A DNA stretch of 17,495 bases from Bacteroidia bacterium (GTDB taxonomy: Bacteria > Bacteroidota > Bacteroidia > B-17B0 > Aurantibacillaceae), in contig JAOABO010000012.1 in the NCBI GenBank assembly GCA_026418315.1, positions 1-17,495 of the forward strand. The letters are read 5' to 3'. A program made the translations under genes and the position numbers. Under the pieces are notes generated by a model, which worked only from the letters and a program-made list of their open reading frames with translations, did not search any database and was not told where the DNA came from. Position 1 is the first letter of the stretch. Each line of letters starts with the position of its first letter. Positions 7,215 through 14,249 of the stretch are shown one piece after another.

Positions 7215-9329
7215 ATGCGGTATCTTATTGTATTTCTATTATCCAACTTTGTAATATTATCGCAAAGTACTTTTAATACAGATTTAATTGTTCATCTTCG
7301 GCAATACAAGGGTTATCCTTTGCACTTAATAGTGCTGACAAAAAATCCTCCATATTTTATTCAACAAATTGAAAGCCAGCCCCAAAAAGCAAAAATTTTA
7401 TATGCTTCCGGTAATCTTGTTAGATGTGTTTTTAATGATACTTCATTTTTAATGAATATGATAAGAGAAAAAGTTATTTTAAGAGCAGAAATGTACAGAC
7501 CAAAGAAATTATCTCTTTTGAATGATACCATGATAGTACGAAACCGCATTTTACCTGTCAAAACAGGTGTTCCGCCCTTGCCTCAAGGATATGATGGTTC
7601 CGGAGTGCTATTGGGTCTTATTGATAGTGGAATTGATTTTTCTCACCCCGATTTTAAAGACAATAACGGAAAAACACGGATATTATATTTGTGGGACCAG
7701 GCAGTTACAGGAACCATCATACCTATGCCCTATGGATATGGGCAAGAATGGGATAGTGCGGCTATCAATTCAGGGAGTTGTACACATAATGATTTGGCAT
7801 TTTGGGGTCATGGCACTCATGTTGCTGGTATTGCTTCGGGTAATGGCCAATCTACGGGGAATCATCAGGGCTGTGCACCACAATCTAACCTCATTGCTGT
7901 TGCATTGGATTTTAATGCTTCTATCCCTGTTATTGCAGATGCCGTACAATACATAGTTAATAAGTCCAATCAATTGAATTTGCCGGTTGCTATTAATGCC
8001 AGCGTAGGAGATTATTATGGTAGTCATGACGCCACTGATTTGCAATCACAAATGATTATTAGTTTAATCAGTAACCAGCCGGGGAAAATAATGTGCGGAG
8101 CTGCCGGGAATGCAGGCAATATAAAGTTTCATGTTCAATGTAATCCAAACAATTTTTCTGACACCTTATTTACATGGATACAGAACAGTTCGGGTTCTCT
8201 GGAACATTGGATATATGCAGATACTAATCAAATAAAAAACGTTTTAATTTCTGTTGGATGTACTAACCCTGCTTTTCAATATTTAGGAAATATAGGATTT
8301 AAAAATTTTAATTATGCCTTAAATACGATTCAATATGATACTCTTAAAGTTAATAATAATGTGATTGGTAAGATGATGTTTTCTTCTTCTATTAATTCAT
8401 TCGGTGTGTATGAATTATATATTAAAATATCTGCAGATAGTTTAAATTACTTGTGGAGCATAGAAAGCAAAGGAATTGGAAGTTTTGATGCATGGAATTT
8501 TGATTTTGTATCTTCTGGTCTTCCGACAGTTTCACAATTTCCAAAAATACAGTATTATGTAATGCCAGACACAGTTTCTTCTATTGTTAGCGGATTTCAA
8601 TGTAGTAGTGAAATCATTACCGTTGCTAATTATGTAAATCTAAAACAATATTACGACTATAATAACAACTTACAGACCACATCTGAAACAGCCGGTGCGC
8701 TTGCTTATCATAGCAGTTGCGGACCTACAAGAAATGGTATCATAAAACCCGATATTGCTGCAACCGGAAACAGTGTTTTTTCGTGTATTGCTATGGGAAT
8801 GCAAAATTTTTTAATCACTAATTATCCTAATATGCTTGCACTGGGTGGATATCATGTGCTGGGCGGTGGGACTTCTGCAGCATCGCCTGTTGTTACAGGA
8901 TTAGGGCTTTTGTTTTTACAGGCGTTTCCGTATGCTACTAATCAGATTTTTAAAAATGCCATTACCATGTGCACATATAAAGATTCGTTTACCGGGTATT
9001 CACTTCCAGACAATAAGTGGGGTTATGGTAAGTTAGATGGTCTTTCTACCTTTACTTGTTCAGGTATTTTAAGTTCAACAAAACAGAGTAAGGATGCGGA
9101 CAGATTATTTTTTCCAAACCCTGCAAACAACTTTATAGTATTCAACACTAATGTGTCAAAAATAAAAATTACAGATATGTTTGGTAGGGTGGTTGTGAAT
9201 GCTATTCGTCCAAGTCAGCAAGAAAAATGGCAAATAAATGTTAGCAATTTGTCAGACGGCATTTATTTAATAGAAACAGAAGAGAGTTTAGATAAAAAAT
9301 ATTTTGATAAAATAATCATTTCACATTAA
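7215..9329 (+). CDS. Secreted S8 subtilisin-like serine protease with T9SS sorting domain
   Basis: This 704-residue exported protease starts with a signal peptide (MRYLIVFLLSNFVILSQS). A region of about 100 residues follows that could be a propeptide. The subtilase catalytic triad is intact: D137 in LLGLIDSGIDFSHPDF, H199 in HGTHVAGIASG and S554 in GGTSAASPV. The oxyanion-hole Asn is N299 in GAAGNAGN. About 250 residues separate N299 and S554, an insertion common in large secreted subtilases. The C-terminal 70 residues are a T9SS type A sorting domain (FFPNPANNF, ITDMFGRVVVN, LSDGIYLIE). The predicted route is Sec export and then the type IX system to the surface or medium. Its substrate is unknown. 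Its stop overlaps the stop of the convergent MATE gene by 14 bases, with no separate hairpin. Together with the M43 enzyme it forms a local pair of exported proteases, although each has its own promoter. Confidence 0.93.
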   Translation: MRYLIVFLLSNFVILSQSTFNTDLIVHLRQYKGYPLHLIVLTKNPPYFIQQIESQPQKAKILYASGNLVRCVFNDTSFLMNMIREKVILRAEMYRPKKLSLLNDTMIVRNRILPVKTGVPPLPQGYDGSGVLLGLIDSGIDFSHPDFKDNNGKTRILYLWDQAVTGTIIPMPYGYGQEWDSAAINSGSCTHNDLAFWGHGTHVAGIASGNGQSTGNHQGCAPQSNLIAVALDFNASIPVIADAVQYIVNKSNQLNLPVAINASVGDYYGSHDATDLQSQMIISLISNQPGKIMCGAAGNAGNIKFHVQCNPNNFSDTLFTWIQNSSGSLEHWIYADTNQIKNVLISVGCTNPAFQYLGNIGFKNFNYALNTIQYDTLKVNNNVIGKMMFSSSINSFGVYELYIKISADSLNYLWSIESKGIGSFDAWNFDFVSSGLPTVSQFPKIQYYVMPDTVSSIVSGFQCSSEIITVANYVNLKQYYDYNNNLQTTSETAGALAYHSSCGPTRNGIIKPDIAATGNSVFSCIAMGMQNFLITNYPNMLALGGYHVLGGGTSAASPVVTGLGLLFLQAFPYATNQIFKNAITMCTYKDSFTGYSLPDNKWGYGKLDGLSTFTCSGILSSTKQSKDADRLFFPNPANNFIVFNTNVSKIKITDMFGRVVVNAIRPSQQEKWQINVSNLSDGIYLIETEESLDKKYFDKIIISH

Positions 9330-10647
9330 CTTGAATTAATTTATGCTGAACAAACCGATTAAACACAAAAAAACTGAAACCCATAATACAGGTAAAATAT
9401 ACAAATTCATTGAACCATATCATGGCTAATGGCCATTTCCATACAAATACAAATACATAGCTTGCAAAGATATAAATGACAAAAGAGAACAGTTCAATTA
9501 AAAATGCTTGTTTAGTTTTTCCAAGTCCGGTTACGGCACTGAGCCATGGTAAAGACACAGAAAAATAAATTAAGGCAAACGCTACTATCTTCATTACTGG
9601 TATACCATACCGAATTAATTCTAAATTGTTAGTAAAAATTTGCATCAGATATTGTGGAGTAAAAAATGAAAGCATTGAAAATGGAAATGTGAACAACATA
9701 GAGAGCAAGCTTAATTTTTTCATTACCTTGAATAATTGCTGGTATTCCCCTGCACCGGTTAATTGCCCAATTATTGTAACAGCGGAATGCGAGAATGCTA
9801 ATATTGGTGCCATTATTAAAATATACACAGCCCGAACAATGTTAGAAACAGCTAATTCTTGGCTACCCATCTTTTCAATAAACACAAAAAATAAAAACCA
9901 CGAAAAGACAGAAATAAAATGCTGTAAAATTAAGGGAAATGATATGCTCATGATTTTCTTGCAGAGATCTGTTCTTAAATGTGAAATAAACCTTGCTGAT
10001 TTTTTGTGATACGAATAATACAGCATAATTAAAAACATACTTACCCATTCTGATATGACAGATGCCCATGCAGAGCCAACGTATCCGAGTGGGTTTATCA
10101 AGTTGTTAAATCCATATATTAATATTGGATTTAGTATTAGATTGAATAAACTCATTACAATGGTTGCAACTGAAATAACCTTTGTTTGACCAATGCCTAA
10201 ATAATATGCTCTGTAAGAATAGAATAAAAAGTAAGGAATAAAGCCCAATACCCTTATACTTGAAAAATTAGATGTGGCTGCTCTTAATTCTTCGTTTTTT
10301 ACAAGCAGGTTTAATAGTGGCACCCGAAAGGCAAAGTAAAGCCCCGTCAGCAAAACAGCATTTACTAATTGCAAGAAAATACCATTGAGCAGATATAGAT
10401 TAATTTCTTCTTTTTTGTCTTCTCCATATTTCTGTGCTATCAATACCTGCATGCCCGATGAAATACCAAAACCAATCATCATTAAACTGGAATAAAACAA
10501 GCCCGCTATTGCTGATGCCCCCAGTGCTACTGGTCCTAATCTTCCTAAAAATAAGATGTCTGTAATATAAATAACACTCTGACCAAAACCCGCAATAATT
10601 AAGGGTAATACAATCTTTAATATCTCCCTGTAAGAGTAATTTATCAT
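9316..10647 (-). CDS. MATE family multidrug/toxin efflux transporter
   Basis: This 443-residue inner-membrane protein has about 12 hydrophobic segments arranged as two MatE halves. The opening SYREILKIVLPLIIAGFGQSVIYITDILFLGRLGPVALGA is the classic first-helix pattern of MATE proteins (PLxxxxxxQxxxxxxDxxxxGRLG). In this family Na+ or H+ entry drives export of cationic compounds; the substrate and ion here cannot be told. Start ATG at 10647 lies only 24 bases after the aspS stop, so the two genes are probably co-transcribed from the aspS promoter. The 3' end overlaps the end of the convergent S8 protease gene by 14 bases. Length is normal for the family. Confidence 0.9.
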   Translation of the reverse strand: MINYSYREILKIVLPLIIAGFGQSVIYITDILFLGRLGPVALGASAIAGLFYSSLMMIGFGISSGMQVLIAQKYGEDKKEEINLYLLNGIFLQLVNAVLLTGLYFAFRVPLLNLLVKNEELRAATSNFSSIRVLGFIPYFLFYSYRAYYLGIGQTKVISVATIVMSLFNLILNPILIYGFNNLINPLGYVGSAWASVISEWVSMFLIMLYYSYHKKSARFISHLRTDLCKKIMSISFPLILQHFISVFSWFLFFVFIEKMGSQELAVSNIVRAVYILIMAPILAFSHSAVTIIGQLTGAGEYQQLFKVMKKLSLLSMLFTFPFSMLSFFTPQYLMQIFTNNLELIRYGIPVMKIVAFALIYFSVSLPWLSAVTGLGKTKQAFLIELFSFVIYIFASYVFVFVWKWPLAMIWFNEFVYFTCIMGFSFFVFNRFVQHKLIQVNVK

Positions 10648-10671
10648 GAAACACTTGGATGCTTAAAACAA

Positions 10672-12408
10672 TTAGTTTTGATGTATCAAAATCCCTAATT
10701 CTTCTAATTGTTTTTGATTAATTGCCGACGGCGCATCAATCATCATGTCTTTGCCAGCATTGTTTTTTGGAAATGCTATAACATCTCGGATAGAGTCAGT
10801 ACCACACATGATAGCCGTTAATCTGTCAAAACCAAATGCAATGCCGCCATGGGGTGGAGCGCCATATTCAAATGCATTCATTAAAAACCCAAATTGTTTA
10901 CTGGCCTCTTCTTCTGTAAACCCTAATAGTTCAAATACTTTTTTCTGAACTTGTTTATCGTGAATACGAATGCTACCACCGCCTACTTCTGTACCATTGA
11001 TAACCATATCGTATGCATTGGCTTTGATATTAGCTACATCTCCGCTCAAGTCGCCAATAGGTGAAGTAAACGGATGGTGCACGCTTACCCACCTTTGTTC
11101 TTCTTCATCATATTCAAAAAGGGGAAAATCAAGTACCCACAAGCAAGCATAGGAATTTTCCGGAATGAGATTTAATTGCTTAGCCAAATGTAATCGTAAT
11201 TGTCCTAATGCTTTGAGTGTTTTAATTTTTTCTCCTGCTATTATCAACAATACATCCCCTCTTTGAGCATTGGCAACGTTAAGCACCTCCTTTAATTGTT
11301 CTTCTGTAAAATACTTATCTATTGATGATTTTATTGAATTGTCGTGGTTGTATTTAATGTAAATTAAACCATTGGCTCCTATTTTAGGGTCTTTTACAAA
11401 CTCAGTCCACTCATCAATTTGTTTCCTTGATACAGATGCTTGATTTTTCAGAACAATACCTGCAATGATATCAGCTTTATCAAATACCTGAAATCCTTTG
11501 TTTTTCAATATAGAAGTGAAATGAACAAACTTTAAATCAAACCTTAAATCGGGTTTATCTGTTCCATAATAATTCATTGCATCTTCATAGCTCATTCTTT
11601 GAAAAGAAGGGAGGTCAATATTTTTTATTGCTTTGAATAAGTGTTTTATTAATCCTTCAAAGGTCTGTAAAATATCTTCCTGTTCTACAAAACTCATTTC
11701 GCAGTCAATTTGTGTAAACTCAGGTTGTCTGTCAGCCCGTAAATCTTCATCTCTGAAGCACCTCACAATCTGAAAGTACCTGTCATACCCTGCTACCATT
11801 AATATTTGCTTAAAAGTTTGGGGGCTTTGTGGTAGGGCATAAAATTCACCTTTGTGAATTCTGCTTGGAACTACAAAATCCCGTGCGCCTTCCGGAGTAG
11901 ATTTAATTAAAAAGGGTGTTTCTATTTCAAGAAAGCCCAATGCATCTAAGTATTTTCTTGTTTCCAGTGCCAGTTGATGTCTTAATATCAAATTGTTTTT
12001 TAGAGGGTTTCTTCTTAAATCTAAATAACGATATTTCATTCTTATTTCCTCTCCGCCATCAGTTTGGTCTTCAATTGTAAAAGGCGGAGTAATAGATGGA
12101 TTTAAAACCTTCATGTTGTCAACTACAATCTCTATATCTCCTGTAGGAATATGAGGGTTTTTACTTTCTCTTTCTCTGACAATACCGCTTACTTGTATTA
12201 CATATTCTCTGTGGATTAATCGGGCCTCATTTAATAGTTCAGGGTTAATATCTGTGCTAAAAGCCAGTTGAGTAATACCATATCTATCCCTCATGTCAAT
12301 AAAGGTAAGATGCCCCAGGTCTCTTCTTCTTTGAACCCAGCCGCAAAGAACAACCTTTTTACCAACATCTTTTACTCTTAATTCTCCACAGGTATGTGTA
12401 CGCAGCAT
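10672..12408 (-). CDS. aspS: Aspartyl-tRNA synthetase
   Basis: This 578-residue class II synthetase joins aspartate to tRNA-Asp in the cytosol. Its length is close to the bacterial type (about 590). The N-terminus MLRTHTCGELRVKDVGKKV followed by LCGWVQRRRDLGHLTFIDMRD is the OB-fold anticodon-binding domain. Motif 2 is RCFRDEDLRADRQPEFTQID starting at R216. Between motifs 2 and 3 lies the bacterial GAD insertion domain (about 285-400). Motif 3 is GIAFGFDRL with R529. The sequence is complete with no missing key residue. The gene is divergent from lpxH and shares with it a mirrored promoter region. The MATE gene follows 24 bases downstream. Confidence 0.97.
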   Translation of the reverse strand: MLRTHTCGELRVKDVGKKVVLCGWVQRRRDLGHLTFIDMRDRYGITQLAFSTDINPELLNEARLIHREYVIQVSGIVRERESKNPHIPTGDIEIVVDNMKVLNPSITPPFTIEDQTDGGEEIRMKYRYLDLRRNPLKNNLILRHQLALETRKYLDALGFLEIETPFLIKSTPEGARDFVVPSRIHKGEFYALPQSPQTFKQILMVAGYDRYFQIVRCFRDEDLRADRQPEFTQIDCEMSFVEQEDILQTFEGLIKHLFKAIKNIDLPSFQRMSYEDAMNYYGTDKPDLRFDLKFVHFTSILKNKGFQVFDKADIIAGIVLKNQASVSRKQIDEWTEFVKDPKIGANGLIYIKYNHDNSIKSSIDKYFTEEQLKEVLNVANAQRGDVLLIIAGEKIKTLKALGQLRLHLAKQLNLIPENSYACLWVLDFPLFEYDEEEQRWVSVHHPFTSPIGDLSGDVANIKANAYDMVINGTEVGGGSIRIHDKQVQKKVFELLGFTEEEASKQFGFLMNAFEYGAPPHGGIAFGFDRLTAIMCGTDSIRDVIAFPKNNAGKDMMIDAPSAINQKQLEELGILIHQN

Positions 12409-12426
12409 AATTTTTATTTATGGCGG

Positions 12427-12434
12427 CGAATGTA
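12427..12434 (-). promoter_or_regulatory. Candidate -7 box for aspS
   Basis: Read on the minus strand the bases are TACATTCG, one mismatch from TAnnTTTG, 18 bases before the aspS ATG. It is the mirror copy of the box in front of lpxH. I see no -33 TTG at the right distance. Confidence 0.4.
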
Positions 12435-12495
12435 AGAAAAATAAATACGCTTCTTGTCTAAAAACCCTTTATTATCATCAAAATCTAACACAGCA

Positions 12496-12524
12496 TTGAT
12501 AAGAAAAATTTTTACTTACATTCG
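12496..12524 (+). promoter_or_regulatory. Bacteroidota-type promoter for lpxH
   Basis: TTG at 12496-12498 is followed after 18 bases by TACATTCG (12517-12524), one mismatch from TAnnTTTG. The lpxH ATG lies 15 bases further. Spacing of both elements fits the Bacteroidota housekeeping sigma factor. Confidence 0.5.
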
Positions 12525-12539
12525 CACTTCAGAAATTTT

Positions 12540-13319
12540 ATGCAAGGTAAAAAAATATATTTTGCTTCCGATTTTCATCTTGGTGTACCCGATTTTCATA
12601 AAAGTTTGGAAAGAGAGAAAAAAATCTGTAGCTGGCTGAATGAAATTAAACAAGATGCAGAAAGAATTTTTTTGGTAGGAGATGTTTTTGATTTTTGGTT
12701 TGAACATAAATATACGGTGCCAAAGGGCTTTGTAAGATTTTTAGGCAAACTCGCAGAACTGACCGATAATGGTATACCGGTAGAAATAATTGTTGGAAAT
12801 CATGATATGTGGATGAGAGATTATTTGGTGAAAGAATTAAACATTACTATTCATCATCAGCAACCCATTGTGCGAACTTTTTATGGTAAAAAATTTATGA
12901 TAGGGCATGGTGATGGTTTAGGCCCGAACGACTATCAATATAAATTGATTAAAAAAATATTCCGAAATCCCATTTGCCAGTGGGCATTTGCCAGAATTCA
13001 TCCTAATACCGCTTTTGGTATTGCTAACTATTTTAGTAAAAAAAGCCGATTATCGACAGGACATTATGATGAAACTTTTTTGGGTAAAGAAAACGAGTGG
13101 CTATATACTTATTGTCAGGAAATACTGAGCCAAACGCATATAGATTATTTCATATTTGGACACCGACATTTGCCACTTCATATTGCTCTTTCCAATAACT
13201 CAAAATATATTAATTTGGGCGATTGGATAAAATACTTTACATTTGCTGTTTTTGATGGTTCAAAACTTAATCTTATCAATGCCATATCCAATCAAAATAT
13301 ACCTGAATTTATTCCGTAA
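12540..13319 (+). CDS. lpxH: UDP-2,3-diacylglucosamine diphosphatase (LpxH type)
   Basis: This 259-residue calcineurin-like metallophosphoesterase hydrolyses UDP-2,3-diacylglucosamine to lipid X and UMP, the fourth step of lipid A synthesis, at the inner face of the cytoplasmic membrane. Metal-site motifs are all present: D11 and H13 in FASDFHLG, D48 in VGDVFDFWFEH, N87-H88 in VGNHDMWM, H123 in GHGDG and the final FGHRHLPLH. The GDVFDFWFE and GPNDYQYKLIKKIFRN stretches are typical of LpxH rather than of general phosphoesterases. Length matches the Bacteroidota enzymes (about 250-260). The start ATG at 12540 sits 15 bases after a promoter box. The next gene begins about 60 bases after the stop and seems to have its own promoter. 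Confidence 0.92.
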   Translation: MQGKKIYFASDFHLGVPDFHKSLEREKKICSWLNEIKQDAERIFLVGDVFDFWFEHKYTVPKGFVRFLGKLAELTDNGIPVEIIVGNHDMWMRDYLVKELNITIHHQQPIVRTFYGKKFMIGHGDGLGPNDYQYKLIKKIFRNPICQWAFARIHPNTAFGIANYFSKKSRLSTGHYDETFLGKENEWLYTYCQEILSQTHIDYFIFGHRHLPLHIALSNNSKYINLGDWIKYFTFAVFDGSKLNLINAISNQNIPEFIP

Positions 13320-13328
13320 ATTTAATTT

Positions 13329-13359
13329 TTGGAAAAATGAAAAATAGGTTTTATTATTG
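13329..13359 (+). promoter_or_regulatory. Candidate promoter for the secreted Ig-like protein gene
   Basis: TTG at 13329-13331 and TATTATTG at 13352-13359 (one mismatch from TAnnTTTG, followed by C) are 20 bases apart. The ATG at 13379 lies 19 bases after the box. This promoter would begin upstream of, and read through, the earlier in-frame ATG at 13337, which argues against that ATG as the start. Confidence 0.4.
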
Positions 13360-13378
13360 CACCAAAATTTTATTAAGC

Positions 13379-14188
13379 ATGAGAAAAACATTTTTGTTTG
13401 TTTTAAGTTCCTTTATATTTGTTTTACCCGGTATAGCTCAAGAAGGAGTTTTAATTTTGGAAGGAAATTATCAGGGAAAAAATTTATATGTACAAAATCC
13501 CTTTGCCAGTAGTGGTGTGGGTTTTTGTGTAACAGAAGTTTTAGTTAATGGCAATATCACGACTGATGAAACCAACTCATCTGCTTTCGAAATTGACTTT
13601 AAACCACACAAACTTAATATTGGCGATAAAGTAGAAGTAAAAATCAAACATAAAGCCGACTGTAAACCAAAAGTTTTAAATCCTGAAGTTCTGAAGCCCA
13701 AAAGTACCTTCGAAGTCGTGTCTATGACCCTTGATAAAGATGGCTTACTCAAATTTTCCACAAAATCTGAAACAGGCAAACTTGCATTTGTAATTGAGCA
13801 ATACAGATGGAACAAATGGGTTAAAGTAGGAGAAGTAGAGGGGATAGGAACACCAGGTACCAATAACTATGAATTCAAGTTACAATTACATTCAGGTAAA
13901 AATACGGTAAGAGTAAGACAAACCGATTACACAGGTCAGCCACGTGTTTCAAAGCCCGTAGAAGTTATCTCTGACATTCCTGAAGTTACTTTCGGACCAA
14001 TGAAGGCCAAAACAGATATTCAATTTATGGCCAACGATAAACCTGCCGAGACCATGTATGAAATTTACGACCAATATGGCAATATCGTAAAAAAAGGGTA
14101 TGGAAATAAAATAGATGTGTCTAATTTACCAAAAGGAGGATATTTTCTCAACTACGACAATAAAATGGGAGAATTTGTAAAAAAATAA
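13379..14188 (+). CDS. Secreted protein with Ig-like domain(s) and probable T9SS type A C-terminus, function unknown
   Basis: I do not recognise a named family for this 269-residue protein. Starting at ATG 13379 the first 20 residues are a clean signal peptide (MRKTFLFVLSSFIFVLPGIA). The ATG at 13337 would put 14 mostly polar residues before it. The mature protein contains GNYQGKNLYVQNPFA and two Cys (C50 in GFCV, C95 in KADCKPK) that could pair. A second beta-rich domain covers about 108-200 (WNKWVKVGEVEGIG, GKNTVRVRQTDYTG), Ig/fibronectin-like in appearance. The last 50 residues (YEIYDQYGNIVKKG, IDVSNLPKGGYFLNY, FVKK) match the shape of a T9SS type A sorting domain, although shorter than usual. 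It therefore probably reaches the cell surface. It follows lpxH by about 60 bases and precedes the ABC ATPase gene by 61 bases; neither explains its role. Confidence 0.82.
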   Translation: MRKTFLFVLSSFIFVLPGIAQEGVLILEGNYQGKNLYVQNPFASSGVGFCVTEVLVNGNITTDETNSSAFEIDFKPHKLNIGDKVEVKIKHKADCKPKVLNPEVLKPKSTFEVVSMTLDKDGLLKFSTKSETGKLAFVIEQYRWNKWVKVGEVEGIGTPGTNNYEFKLQLHSGKNTVRVRQTDYTGQPRVSKPVEVISDIPEVTFGPMKAKTDIQFMANDKPAETMYEIYDQYGNIVKKGYGNKIDVSNLPKGGYFLNYDNKMGEFVKK

Positions 14189-14249
14189 TATCCCAATTCA
14201 ATCTGTTTCCAATGCTTTTTTGTTACTTGTTCTCTGAATAAATTGAATT

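Larger units (their letters stand above)
12426..12525. repeat. Imperfect inverted repeat spanning the aspS-lpxH divergent promoters
   Basis: The left arm GCGAATGTAAGAAAAAT (12426-12442) is the reverse complement of the right arm ATTTTTACTTACATTCGC (12508-12525) except for one extra A in the right arm. The arms are separated by 65 bases, and each contains the TACATTCG -7-like box of the gene it faces. Confidence 0.75.

Noticed and set aside
7567..7956. Second + frame within the S8 protease gene
   Set aside because: It overlaps the catalytic Asp and His region of the protease in another frame and shows no coherent domain.
12454..12707. Short frames on both strands across the aspS-lpxH gap
   Set aside because: They cross the divergent promoters and the conserved start of lpxH, and no protein feature supports them.
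14239..14245. TAAATTG as a -7 box for the ABC ATPase gene
   Set aside because: It is one T short of the consensus and lies almost at the ATG; too weak to list as a promoter.
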